From SABI01 sp963678555 (GTDB lineage Bacteria > Spirochaetota > Spirochaetia > Sphaerochaetales > Sphaerochaetaceae): DNA of 64,000 bases. The stretch is from contig CAXXJA010000001.1 in the NCBI GenBank assembly GCA_963678555.2, positions 124,001 to 188,000 of the forward strand, in the 5' to 3' direction. Under the pieces are notes generated by a model, which worked only from the letters and a program-made list of their open reading frames with translations, had not been told where the DNA came from and did no database searches. Below, piece after piece: positions 17,359 through 25,947 of this stretch. A program made the position numbers and the translations under genes. How positions within the stretch are numbered: position 1 is the first letter of the stretch; each line of letters opens with the position of its first letter.

Positions 17359-18060
17359 TCACTCGGTTTCCTTCAGTGCTCGGTAGATCGCCTGATACCC
17401 GCTGATGAGATCACCAGAATCCTCACGGAAGCGGTCCTTGTCGAAACTCACCTCATCCTGGTCCCAAAGCCTCATGTTGTCGGGGCTCAGTTCATCGACT
17501 AGGTAGATCGTTCCGTCCGAGGCCTTCCCGTATTCGAGTTTGAAGTCAACGAGGGTAATTCCTATCTCAGCGAAACGGGCTTTGAGAAGGTCATTCACTC
17601 TCAGGGCTGCTTCTCTGATGTAGGCAAGTTCCTCCCGAGTGGCTATGTTGAGGGCAACAGCATGGTCGTCATTAAGCAGCGGGTCTCCGAGTTCATCCTT
17701 CTTGTAGCTGTATTCAACCGTCGGTTGTACGAAGAGGGCTCCGCGAACGAAGCCCAGATTCCTCACCATGGAGCCGGCCGCCCTGTTGCGCACTATGACC
17801 TCAAGGGGAAATATCGTCACCTTCCGGCATCGGATATCACGCTCATTGAGCGTCTCCAGGAGGTGAGTGGCTACACCGCTCTGTTCAAGGTAGGTGAACA
17901 GGAGGGTGGAGATCTGACGGTTCAGTACACCTTTGCCCGCTATGGAGGCTTTCTTTGCACCGTTTCCTGCTGTCGCATCGTCCTTGAAGTGAATGATCAC
18001 CTCATCGGCACCTGATCCCTGATAGACGATCTTCGCCTTTCCTTCGTACAGCTGTTTCAT
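17359..18060 (-). CDS. purC: Phosphoribosylaminoimidazole-succinocarboxamide synthase
   Basis: 233 residues, standard for bacterial SAICAR synthetase. Motifs: YEGKAKIVYQ, FKDDATAGNGAKKASIAGKGVLNRQIS, RNRAAGSMVRNLGF, TLVDFKLEYGKASDGTIYLVDELSPDNMRLWD. It ligates aspartate to CAIR. The ATG overlaps the purL stop by four bases. No purB (adenylosuccinate lyase) or purH lies in this cluster, so those must be elsewhere. Confidence 0.96.
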   Translation of the reverse strand: MKQLYEGKAKIVYQGSGADEVIIHFKDDATAGNGAKKASIAGKGVLNRQISTLLFTYLEQSGVATHLLETLNERDIRCRKVTIFPLEVIVRNRAAGSMVRNLGFVRGALFVQPTVEYSYKKDELGDPLLNDDHAVALNIATREELAYIREAALRVNDLLKARFAEIGITLVDFKLEYGKASDGTIYLVDELSPDNMRLWDQDEVSFDKDRFREDSGDLISGYQAIYRALKETE

Positions 18061-21000
18061 CGTGTTCCTCCCTGGGTACGGGTACGTCCTCCCTGTGAAA
18101 AGTATCGTACTCCGCTCATAAATATATCCTGTCGTCGGTTCCCTTCGACATTGACGAACAGTTCGTCCCGTATCCGTTCATTATGTGCCATCTTGCCGAG
18201 GATATTCCCGTCAGGAGACACGATCCCTTCTATGTTATTCGCAGAGCCGTTCGGGTTGTCGATGTAGGTGGTTGCAATCAGGTCGTTCCTGATCAGGTAG
18301 TCCAGCTGATCGTCGTCGGCGACGAACTTGCCTTCCGAATGCGATACCGGAAGCGTATACTCACGATCAGGATCGAGTTCCTGAAGCCAGGGGGAGCGTG
18401 TACTGCGGATCCTGGTCCTGCTCAGTCGCGCCACGTGATGGTAACAGTCATTGAAGAAGAGTGTGGGATCCCCTTCGCATGTCTCCCTGATGGTTCCGAA
18501 AGGAAGGAGTCCTGATTTGATAAGTCCCTGAAATCCGTTACAGATGCCGAGGATAAGATGGTCTTTCGCGAGGAATCGCTCCAGTGCATCCTTGATGACG
18601 GGGTGTTTCAGGAAGGTAGCTATGAACTTTCCCGATCCGTCCGGCTCGTCCGAGAAGCTGAAGCCGCCGGGTATGACGAGAATGTGAGATTCGTCAATCA
18701 GGGTAGCACAGCGCTGTACGCTCTCAGCGAACACCTCGTGTGAAGTGTCGTTTACAACAAATACCCTCGTATCGGCCCCTGCTTCCCGGAAGTTCATGTC
18801 CATATCGAGTTCGGAGTTCGTCCCGCTGAAGGTGAGTATCAGGGTGCGGGGATGTTCGACCCGTGTGTGGTAATAGCGTTTTCCCTGGTTCTTCACAGGA
18901 GGAAGAGAGCCTGAGACGGTATCGGGACCGCGGTGAACGGTGTAGGGAAACAGCTTCGTCAGACCGCTCATGTGCCGAGCCTTGAAGGCGGCATCTCCCT
19001 GCCGTGTCGTTCTGCCGACCGGTGTGATACCGTCCAGAATCTCGGGGGAGGTGAACAGGAATCCGCCAGGATTCTTCCCGGTCTCGCGGGCAGAACAGGT
19101 GTAACCGATCTCGTTTCCGATACTCATCATCTCCAGGGTGTGGCCGAGTCCCTCATCGAGGGTGCTGATGGCCGTGATACTGTCCCTGTGATGTTCCAGC
19201 ACTTCGATGTTGGCTCTGAACGAGCTGATATCAGGAATCCCTCTCTCGTCTGCCTGAGGCTGGGCGAGCATATACAGATACTCATCGGGAGCTTTGAAGG
19301 CTCTCGAGATCAGCCTCCCGATCTCCACCTGTGAGAAGGCGAAACTGACGAGGGTCGGGATAACATCGAGTTCTTCATAGGTTCCGGACATCGAGTCTTT
19401 GCCGCCGATGGCGGCGAGGCCGAGGTCATTGCAGACCTCGAAGGCTCCCAGAAGAGCCTGCAGGGGAAGACCCCACCTGTCGGGGTCGTTTCCCGGTTTC
19501 GGGAAGTATTCCTGGAAACTGAGATGGATATCCTCTAGACGGGAACCGGTGGCTATCTGCCTGGCCACCGAGGAGAGGATCGAGTTCATGCCCATGATAT
19601 ACGGGGAGATTTCGCTGTAGACGGGGTCGAATCCGTAGGAAACAGCCGAAGCCTTCGTCGTCGTGGAGTGTAGCGGAAAGCGCTGCACCGAAGAGAGTTC
19701 AGGGGTTGACTGCGTCACTCCCCCATAGGGTGAAAAGAGCGTCGAATTGCCCACTGAGGAGTCGAATATCTCACCGAGTCCCTTCTGAGAGTACCCGTTG
19801 AGCCTCTCATAGTGCTCTCGGTCGTACTCCGGGCACTGGTACTCTGAAACAGAGACAGTCTGTGACGGAATTGGCCCGTTCGTATCAAGGAACTCTCTTG
19901 AGATATTGACTACGCACCTGCCTCCGTGATGCATGACAAGCCGGTTGTTCCCCGTGACTTCGGCCACCACTGAGGCCTCGACATTCTCACCTGCGGCGCA
20001 GGAACGGAGAAGGGCAAGGTCAGAGGGGTCTATGACAACGGCCATCCGTTCCTGTGATTCACTGATCGCGATCTCGGTAGCGTTCATTCCCTTCGTCTTG
20101 AGCGGAACTGCATCCAGGTCGATGATCAGAGACCCGGCAAGCTCCCCTATGGCGACGCTCACTCCTCCGGCACCGAAGTCGTTTGAGCGTTTGATCATGC
20201 GTTTTACCTCGGGAATTCTGAACAGGCGCTGGAGTTTCCTCTCTTCCAGAGGGTTCCCCTTCTGTATCTGAGCGTAGGAGGTGTCCAGAGACTCTGAGGT
20301 GTGAGAAACCGAGGAACCGCTTGCTCCCCCGATTCCGTCCTTTCCGGTTCTTCCTCCGAGAAGTACGACCAGGTCTCCTTCACAGGGGCATGCTCTCACC
20401 ACATCCTCAAGAGCTGTGATGCCGACCACGGCTCCCAGTTCCAGATGTTTGGCAACATAGCTCGGGTGGTAGATCTCCCTGACCATCGTGGTGGCCATGC
20501 CGATCTGATTCCCGTATGAACTGAACCCTCGGGCTGACTCCTTCACGATTGTCGACTGGGGGAGCTTATTCGCCATCGTATCTGTGACGTCCCCCGTCGG
20601 GTCGGCAGCTCCACTGATCCTGATTCCCTGGTAGACGAAACTTCTTCCGCTGAGAGGATCCCGTATCGCCCCTCCCAGACAGGTCTGTGCTCCACCGAAG
20701 GGTTCGATCTCCGTGGGATGATTGTGTGTCTCGTTCTTGAACATCAGCAGATACTCATCATGCTCATCGCTCACATGTACACTGCAGGCATTGATCTCCT
20801 GTGATTCTTCCACGCCGGTCAGCTTTCCCTTTGCCTTCAGGTACCGTGCTGAATGGGTGGCGAGGTCCATGAGTGTGATGTCTCCACTCCGTCCGATCTC
20901 CCTGCGCTGAGCCAGATACGTGTTGAAGCTCGCTTCGATGTGGTCCCTGCAGGGGCCCGAGAAGGAGATATCCCGAAGGGGAGTGAGAAAGGTGGTATGA

Positions 21001-21656
21001 CGGCAGTGATCGGACCAGTAGGTATCCAACAGGAAGAGCTCGGTCTCTGTTGCATCCCTGTTCTCGCTCCTGAAGTACTGCTGTACGTAGATGAGGGTGG
21101 CGAGGTCCATGGTGAGACCGAGTTCTTCCCTGAGTTTTTTCAGCTCATCGGCGTTCCTCGATGAGAAGCCGGAGAGGTCAGCCATCTCCTTGGTCTGTAC
21201 CTGCGGAGCGCTCTCGAATGAAAGGGTGCGCTCACGGGCATCGACGGGGTTGATCAGGAACTCCCGTATCCTCTGCATCACCGATTCCTCCACCGGATCC
21301 TCGAACAGAAGAACGGTCGAGGACCGTACGGCGAAATCATCACTGTGATCAAGTACCATCCGACCCGCCTGGAGTGCATAGTAGGCCCTCTGGTCGAAGT
21401 GGCCTGCCAGGAAGGTATAGGCGAGGGTCTGCCTGTCTTCCACTGTGATCGAGTTTGAGATGATGTCGGTAACCTTGTCACCGAGAACCTCGTTCTGGAA
21501 ATACCTCAGAGCTTCTGCTGAAAGGCCTTCGACCTCATACAGTGCATACACGGTCGCCCTGACAGGGATGTGCAGAGCCTGTCCGATCTTCCCGCACAGA
21601 GCACTGCTCACTGTGTCGAATTCCTCTCGCTTACGTATGAATACCTGCTGTCTCAT
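18057..21656 (-). CDS. purL: Phosphoribosylformylglycinamidine synthase, single-chain with glutaminase domain
   Basis: 1199 residues. It is the large fused form rather than the purL/purQ/purS split set. The synthetase half carries HNHPTEIEPFGGAQTCLGGAIRDPL; the second half has GGKDSMSGTYEELDVIPTLVSFAFSQV. The C-terminal class I amidotransferase domain has LVIPGGFSFSDEPDGSGKF, the nucleophile in LGICNGFQGLIKSG and a late HSEGKF. It converts FGAR and glutamine to FGAM. The start overlaps the purK stop by one base (TGATG). At 1199 residues it is shorter than the ~1300 of the proteobacterial type and resembles the clostridial/spirochaetal clade. Confidence 0.96.
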   Translation of the reverse strand: MRQQVFIRKREEFDTVSSALCGKIGQALHIPVRATVYALYEVEGLSAEALRYFQNEVLGDKVTDIISNSITVEDRQTLAYTFLAGHFDQRAYYALQAGRMVLDHSDDFAVRSSTVLLFEDPVEESVMQRIREFLINPVDARERTLSFESAPQVQTKEMADLSGFSSRNADELKKLREELGLTMDLATLIYVQQYFRSENRDATETELFLLDTYWSDHCRHTTFLTPLRDISFSGPCRDHIEASFNTYLAQRREIGRSGDITLMDLATHSARYLKAKGKLTGVEESQEINACSVHVSDEHDEYLLMFKNETHNHPTEIEPFGGAQTCLGGAIRDPLSGRSFVYQGIRISGAADPTGDVTDTMANKLPQSTIVKESARGFSSYGNQIGMATTMVREIYHPSYVAKHLELGAVVGITALEDVVRACPCEGDLVVLLGGRTGKDGIGGASGSSVSHTSESLDTSYAQIQKGNPLEERKLQRLFRIPEVKRMIKRSNDFGAGGVSVAIGELAGSLIIDLDAVPLKTKGMNATEIAISESQERMAVVIDPSDLALLRSCAAGENVEASVVAEVTGNNRLVMHHGGRCVVNISREFLDTNGPIPSQTVSVSEYQCPEYDREHYERLNGYSQKGLGEIFDSSVGNSTLFSPYGGVTQSTPELSSVQRFPLHSTTTKASAVSYGFDPVYSEISPYIMGMNSILSSVARQIATGSRLEDIHLSFQEYFPKPGNDPDRWGLPLQALLGAFEVCNDLGLAAIGGKDSMSGTYEELDVIPTLVSFAFSQVEIGRLISRAFKAPDEYLYMLAQPQADERGIPDISSFRANIEVLEHHRDSITAISTLDEGLGHTLEMMSIGNEIGYTCSARETGKNPGGFLFTSPEILDGITPVGRTTRQGDAAFKARHMSGLTKLFPYTVHRGPDTVSGSLPPVKNQGKRYYHTRVEHPRTLILTFSGTNSELDMDMNFREAGADTRVFVVNDTSHEVFAESVQRCATLIDESHILVIPGGFSFSDEPDGSGKFIATFLKHPVIKDALERFLAKDHLILGICNGFQGLIKSGLLPFGTIRETCEGDPTLFFNDCYHHVARLSRTRIRSTRSPWLQELDPDREYTLPVSHSEGKFVADDDQLDYLIRNDLIATTYIDNPNGSANNIEGIVSPDGNILGKMAHNERIRDELFVNVEGNRRQDIFMSGVRYFSQGGRTRTQGGTR

Positions 21657-22690
21657 CAGTATCGTGCCTCTCTGAGTGTTTCTTTCAGGTGGATTGGCCC
21701 GTTTATATGGCCGACTTTCCTGTTATGCTGTGTGCTGTTCTTTCCGTAATCGTAAAAATAGCCGGGTAATTCGCTGTTCCTGATATTCTCGTAATGCTGT
21801 CCGAGAATGTTGACCATGCACCATGAGCGGTCCACCGTGACAGGGGGGAAATCAAGGTCGAACAGTGCATGCAGGTGGAGTGTGAACTGACTTACCGAGG
21901 CCCCGTCCAGCGTGATGTGGCCACTGTTGTGAACGCGTGGTGCGACCTCATTGACATAGAGAACGCCGTCACTGCAGAAGAATTCGACGGTCAGGACACC
22001 GCAGTACTGCAGGGCCTCAGCGATGGCAATGCCCGTTTCGAGCATCCTCTGTTCCGTGTCAGCATCGACCTGGGCGAATTCGCTTGTATCGAGGATCTGG
22101 TTGATATGGACGTTCCTGATAGGAGGGTAGTGTGTGACCCTTCCGCTTACACTGCGTGCCAGGATCAGTGAATATTCTGTGAGATCCTCAAGGTACGTTT
22201 CTGCCACCATTCCCGGTTTCACCAGAGAAAGGTCTCCCTCACTGCGTATCAGCGCCTGTCCCTTCCCGTCGTAGCCCAGGGTACGTGTCTTCACGATATA
22301 CGGAAACGGGAAGGCAAAATTGCTGTCGCTGACCAGAGCATAGGGGACACAGGGGATGGTGCCGAGGGAGGTGATAAAGGCTTTCTCCTCGGCTCTATTC
22401 TGGAGTATTCTCAGAGCCTCGGATCCCTGAACCGCATTGTCGAGGGTTTTAACGACTTCAGGCGAAATGTTTTCGAATTCGTAGGTCACGATATCCAGAC
22501 CATCGGCGAACTGTTTCACCGAGGAGCTGTCATCAAACGCACCGCAGATGAATCTGTCTGCCGCGATGCGGGCACATGCCTGAGGGGATGCATCATAGAC
22601 AGAGACACTGACAGGGAACGGCAGAGCGTGGGCTGCTTCACCAATCATCTTACCCAGCTGCCCGCCTCCGATGATTCCGAGATGTTTCAT
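21656..22690 (-). CDS. purK: N5-carboxyaminoimidazole ribonucleotide synthase
   Basis: 344 residues. ATP-grasp protein: GIIGGGQLGKMIGEAAHALPF, then FPYIVKTRTLGYDGKGQALIR and VEFFCSDGVLYVNEVAPRVHNSGHITLDGASVSQF. It makes N5-CAIR from AIR, ATP and bicarbonate, the substrate of the class I PurE encoded just upstream. It overlaps the purE stop by four bases. Its presence shows the bacterial two-step carboxylation route. Confidence 0.96.
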   Translation of the reverse strand: MKHLGIIGGGQLGKMIGEAAHALPFPVSVSVYDASPQACARIAADRFICGAFDDSSSVKQFADGLDIVTYEFENISPEVVKTLDNAVQGSEALRILQNRAEEKAFITSLGTIPCVPYALVSDSNFAFPFPYIVKTRTLGYDGKGQALIRSEGDLSLVKPGMVAETYLEDLTEYSLILARSVSGRVTHYPPIRNVHINQILDTSEFAQVDADTEQRMLETGIAIAEALQYCGVLTVEFFCSDGVLYVNEVAPRVHNSGHITLDGASVSQFTLHLHALFDLDFPPVTVDRSWCMVNILGQHYENIRNSELPGYFYDYGKNSTQHNRKVGHINGPIHLKETLREARY

Positions 22691-23181
22691 ACCTCTTCCC
22701 CGAGACCGGTGAGACCGGTACTGATCACATCCTCGGCAGTAGCAAGCCTCTCCTTCTCAAGGGTCTCTGCAAGTGCGGGGTGTGAGAGCGAGAGGATCCG
22801 CAGTGCATAGAGTGCGGCATTTCTAGCTCCGGCAGTCCCGATGCTCATCGTACCCACAGGAACCCCGGCGGGCATCTGCACGATCGAAAGGAGGGAGTCA
22901 ACCCCGTTGAGAACGCTGCTTTTCATCGGGACTCCGATAACCGGCAGAGTCGTGAGGGAAGCGACCATACCCGGCAGGTGAGCCGCACCTCCGGCCGCCG
23001 CGATGATGAGATCGAACCCGTTCTCCCTGGCAGTGGTCGCGAAGGATACCATGTACTCGGGAGTCCGATGGGCTGAGACCACCTTCACCTCGACCTCGAT
23101 ACCGTGCTCCCTGAGTATCGTCACGGCCTCCTTCATCTGCGGATAGTCGGACCTGCTTCCCATGATGATCGCTGCTTTCAT
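22687..23181 (-). CDS. purE: N5-carboxyaminoimidazole ribonucleotide mutase (class I)
   Basis: 164 residues, typical of class I PurE. Motifs: IIMGSRSDYPQMKEAV, VVSAHRTPEYMVSFA with the catalytic histidine, and AAAGGAAHLPGMVASLTTLPVIGVP. It rearranges N5-CAIR to CAIR and works with PurK. It starts 12 nt after the guaB stop, so it belongs to the same transcript and to the riboswitch-controlled unit. Confidence 0.96.
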   Translation of the reverse strand: MKAAIIMGSRSDYPQMKEAVTILREHGIEVEVKVVSAHRTPEYMVSFATTARENGFDLIIAAAGGAAHLPGMVASLTTLPVIGVPMKSSVLNGVDSLLSIVQMPAGVPVGTMSIGTAGARNAALYALRILSLSHPALAETLEKERLATAEDVISTGLTGLGEEV

Positions 23182-23193
23182 ATCTGCTCCTTT

Positions 23194-24687
23194 CTAGAAA
23201 CTCTGTTCCTTGAGGATCACGTCGTGTGCCGAGCCTTCATTGAGTGACATCTGGGACACGACGGTCAGTGTCGCCCTTTCCCGGAATTCTCCGATACTCA
23301 TGCATCCGCTGTTCACCATGGTCGACTTGATCTTCGCCAGGGTGATGGAGAGGTTGTCTTTCAGGGGACCGGCATACGGAACATACGAGTCGACTCCCTC
23401 TTCGAAGGTCATCTGGCGCGTGTCGTGCCTGTCATACCGTGCCCAGTTCCTGGCGCGGTTGCTTCCCTCTCCCCAGTACTCTTTCACGAAGTTGCCGTTG
23501 ACCCGGTAGCGTCTGCCGGGAGCTTCCTCGAAGCGTGCGAAATAGCGGCCAAGCATCACGAAATCAGCTCCCATGGCGAGGGCGAGGGTGACATGATAGT
23601 CCTGGACGATACCCCCGTCACTGGCGATCGGTACATAGATACCGGTTTCTTCGTAGTACTGATCCCTGGCCTTCGCAACTTCAAGAATCGCTGTCGCCTG
23701 GCCCCGTCCAATGCCCTTCTGTTCGCGGGTGATGCAGATCGAACCGCCGCCGACACCGATCTTGATGAAGTCGGCTCCGGCATCGGCCAGATAGCGGAAC
23801 GCATATCCATCAACCACGTTCCCCGCTCCGATTTTCACCGTATCCCCGTAGGAATCACGGACGAAGCTGATGACATCCTTCTGATACTCACTGTATCCGT
23901 CGGAGGAATCGATACACAGTACATCGGCACCGCTTTCTACAAGCACGGGAATACGTTTTCGGTAATCATGTGTGTTGACTCCAGCTCCAACCATGTATGA
24001 TTTCCTCTCATCCATCAGGGCTGAAGGGTTCTGTTCATCCGAGTCGTAGTCTTTGCGGAATACGAGAGCGGTGAGGATCTGCCCGTTGATGATGGGAAGG
24101 ACACTCAGCTTGTGTTCCCACAGTCTGTCATAGGCCTCATTAAGGGTTATACCGTCCTCACCGCAGATCAGGGACTCAAAGGGGGTCATGAAGTCGACGA
24201 CCGGGGTGCTGAGGTCCATCTGGGGGACACGCCAGTCGCGGCTGGTGATGATTCCCTCGAGCTTTCCATGGGGAGAACCGTCGCTGGTGATGGTGATCGT
24301 CGAGTGATCAGTCTTCTCCTTGATCCTGACCACGTCACTGAGAGTTGCATCCTTCGTGAGATTGTACCGGCTCTCAACGAAACCGAGTTTGAACCGTTTC
24401 ACCTTCTGAACCATTGCCGCCTGATCCTTGATCGACTGGGATGAGTAGATGAAGGAGAGTCCTCCCTGAAGGGCGAGTGCGATTGCCAGCCGATCGTCAC
24501 TCACTGCCTGCATGATGGCGGAGGTAAAAGGGATGTTGAGTTCGATGTCGGGCTGTTCACCCCGTCTGAAACGGGTGATCGGGGTCTTCAGAGAGACTTC
24601 GTCGGGAAGGTGCGTCTTCTTCGTGAGTCTGGGAATCAGGAGGTATTCGTTGAATGTCCTCGAGACTTCTTCGTATATCGTTGCCAT
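23194..24687 (-). CDS. guaB: IMP dehydrogenase
   Basis: 497 residues from ATG 24687 (AGGAG 6 nt upstream); the longer frame would run through the terminator and is rejected. TIM barrel with inserted CBS pair (TLSDVVRIKE..., DFMTPFESLICGEDGITLNEAYDRLWEHKLSVLPII). Catalytic loop GVGGGSICITREQKGIGRGQ has the active cysteine; the flap ends in EGVDSYVPYAGPL. It oxidises IMP to XMP with NAD+, the first step to GMP. As the first gene after a guanine riboswitch, it links GMP synthesis and the full de novo pathway to guanine levels. The loop has ICITRE where many enzymes have ICTTR(E/Q). Confidence 0.95.
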   Translation of the reverse strand: MATIYEEVSRTFNEYLLIPRLTKKTHLPDEVSLKTPITRFRRGEQPDIELNIPFTSAIMQAVSDDRLAIALALQGGLSFIYSSQSIKDQAAMVQKVKRFKLGFVESRYNLTKDATLSDVVRIKEKTDHSTITITSDGSPHGKLEGIITSRDWRVPQMDLSTPVVDFMTPFESLICGEDGITLNEAYDRLWEHKLSVLPIINGQILTALVFRKDYDSDEQNPSALMDERKSYMVGAGVNTHDYRKRIPVLVESGADVLCIDSSDGYSEYQKDVISFVRDSYGDTVKIGAGNVVDGYAFRYLADAGADFIKIGVGGGSICITREQKGIGRGQATAILEVAKARDQYYEETGIYVPIASDGGIVQDYHVTLALAMGADFVMLGRYFARFEEAPGRRYRVNGNFVKEYWGEGSNRARNWARYDRHDTRQMTFEEGVDSYVPYAGPLKDNLSITLAKIKSTMVNSGCMSIGEFRERATLTVVSQMSLNEGSAHDVILKEQSF

Positions 24688-24705
24688 GGCTTTCTCCTCT
24701 CGCAT

Positions 24706-24738
24706 ACAAAAAAAGGTAGACTCTCTGACAAGTCTACC
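24706..24738 (-). terminator. Intrinsic terminator of the guanine riboswitch expression platform
   Basis: On the minus strand, GGTAGACT pairs with AGTCTACC across an 8-nt loop (24715-24738), followed at once by a run of T (24714-24708). It lies between the aptamer and the guaB ribosome site. A second hairpin (GACATCC/GGATGTC, 24755-24772) stands between aptamer and terminator. Confidence 0.88.
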
Positions 24739-24786
24739 TGACAACGACTCCAGGGACATCCCGATGGATGTCTCTCCTGTGCCGTT

Positions 24787-24856
24787 GTATCATAGTCCCC
24801 GAAGATACGGACGGGGGTAGAAACTTGCTAACCTTCTTATAGCGATTATATGATAC
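24787..24856 (-). ncRNA. Purine (guanine-class) riboswitch aptamer
   Basis: On the minus strand the P1 arms are GTATCATA and TATGATAC at the two ends. The core reads TATAATCGC, then AGTTTCTACC after P2, and GGACTATGATAC at the 3' side. The nucleotide aligned with position 74 of known purine aptamers is C (GAC-TATG), which specifies guanine or hypoxanthine rather than adenine. The P3 stem CCCCG/CGGGG closes a CCGTATC-containing loop. It precedes guaB and the pur genes and is followed by an intrinsic terminator, so guanine binding is expected to favour termination. Confidence 0.92.
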
Positions 24857-24911
24857 GTTCTCTACTGTACAAAAACCTGAGGAACGGCGTATATAGCCGT
24901 CACCGGAAAAC

Positions 24912-24957
24912 AAAAAACGGCAACCGGTCTACGCAGCGTCAGGCCAGTTGCCGTTTT
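24912..24957 (-). terminator. Strong intrinsic terminator ending a short minus-strand transcript
   Basis: AAAACGGCAAC plus GG pairs with CC plus GTTGCCGTTTT around a loop (24914-24957). On the minus strand it is followed by TTTTTTG. It closes the small unit starting at the promoter 25045-25073; the A/T symmetry would also allow termination on the plus strand. Confidence 0.75.
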
Positions 24958-25013
24958 CGTGGAGCCGCACCCGGCCCACGTCCATATATCGAATCAGCAT
25001 CGTATTCAGACAT
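24939..25013 (-). CDS. Possible 24-residue peptide ORF upstream of the guanine riboswitch
   Basis: ATG at 25013 is preceded 10 nt upstream by GGAGG (25024-25028), and the frame ends at TGA 24939 inside the loop of the terminator at 24912-24957. The peptide begins MSEYDADSIYGRG and ends in a basic stretch (PRKRQLA). A matching promoter lies just upstream. Its size and end point resemble a leader peptide, but it has no run of a regulatory codon. It could also be an accidental frame inside a small RNA. It is too short to be recognised by homology here. Confidence 0.4.
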   Translation of the reverse strand: MSEYDADSIYGRGPGAAPRKRQLA

Positions 25014-25044
25014 GGGAAGCACCCCTCCAAAGAAAAGATGCCCT

Positions 25045-25073
25045 ACCATAGTATGAGCGCCTGTTCTTGTCAA
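25045..25073 (-). promoter_or_regulatory. Sigma-70-type promoter of the small minus-strand unit
   Basis: TTGACA (25073-25068) and TATGGT (25050-25045) with an ideal 17-bp spacer. The predicted start near 25038 gives a transcript of roughly 125 nt ending at the terminator, or, with readthrough, a longer leader for guaB. Confidence 0.65.
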
Positions 25074-25095
25074 CCACCCGTGCCTGAGAAGTCTA

Positions 25096-25133
25096 CAGAT
25101 TACTGCACCGGGGTTTGCAGATTACTGCAACGG
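25096..25133. repeat. Two tandem 12-bp sites 22 bp apart
   Basis: CAGATTACTGCA occurs at 25096-25107 and again at 25118-25129; both are followed by (C/A)CGGGG. Each copy is itself nearly palindromic, the second being TTGCAG-ATTA-CTGCAA. The spacing equals two helical turns, so a dimeric regulator could bind both on one face. They lie between the minus-strand small unit and the plus-strand gene at 25188. Confidence 0.6.
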
Positions 25134-25187
25134 GGGGTGACTATCCCGGTACTCTTTGCTACCATATTACTCAAGGAGTGTACGATC

Positions 25188-25883
25188 ATGAAACGTATGG
25201 TTTTTCACCTGTTCTGTACAGCACTCATTCTGATTGCTTCCCTTTCTCCCCTTGCGGCAGAGGTCACTGATACCGACTTTGAATACTTTTCTCAGAAAAA
25301 GGAGATGCTTCTTCTGTACGAAAAGATACTGGCGATGGGAGAGCATGTGTATCCCTTCGACCTGTACGCGGACATTCACTGGTATGCAGCCGAGGAGGAC
25401 CCCTATGCATCGTTCGGGGCAGGCCTTCTCTTCAGGCCTTTTGCGGCAAAACCGTATCAGCATAAGCAGATTCAGCGTTTTCATCAGCTGTATGAAGAGA
25501 CGAAGTTCCAGACGGGGCTTTCTCTTTCCCCTCAGGCTGAACAGAGGATGCAGGATATTGTTCTGGATGCACGCAGCTGGGAACAGCGTAAACCCTGGCG
25601 TCGAGTCGTCCTGCAGGCCGGGAGGAACATTCCCTTCACACTGCCCGATCTTGCCTACACCGAAGGGCACTGGTATGCGGGTCTCGGTTATGAGCTCTGG
25701 GATGACGGGGTGGTTTCGGTAGGATTATCACTGGAGCAGAGTCCTGCTGTGACAATCTCCTTCTCCTATACATTCCTTTCTGACCTCTATGCGGGGATAG
25801 CCCATGCGATGGACCGTACCGAGAACATGTTCACGATGCAGAGAGTCTATCATAATGAATCCTCCTACGAGAGTCGGCCTTGA
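25188..25883 (+). CDS. Exported protein of unknown function
   Basis: 231 residues from ATG 25188 (AAGGAG 9-10 nt upstream); the open frame extends further upstream but without support. The N-terminus is a clear signal peptide (MKRMVFHLFCTALILIASLSPLAA with cleavage before EVTD). The mature part is rich in aromatic residues and shows alternating hydrophobic patterns near the end (WYAGLGYELWDDGVVSVGLSLEQSPAVTISFSYTFLSDLYAGI), suggestive of beta strands and perhaps an outer-membrane location. I do not recognise the family. Its end is followed by the TauE/SafE-like gene after 64 nt. Two tandem regulator-like sites lie upstream. Confidence 0.75.
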   Translation: MKRMVFHLFCTALILIASLSPLAAEVTDTDFEYFSQKKEMLLLYEKILAMGEHVYPFDLYADIHWYAAEEDPYASFGAGLLFRPFAAKPYQHKQIQRFHQLYEETKFQTGLSLSPQAEQRMQDIVLDARSWEQRKPWRRVVLQAGRNIPFTLPDLAYTEGHWYAGLGYELWDDGVVSVGLSLEQSPAVTISFSYTFLSDLYAGIAHAMDRTENMFTMQRVYHNESSYESRP

Positions 25884-25947
25884 CTGTTTTTCCGGTTTCG
25901 TCTCATTTCAGAGGAGAAGGAGATGGGGATTTCCCCGAGGAGGGTTC

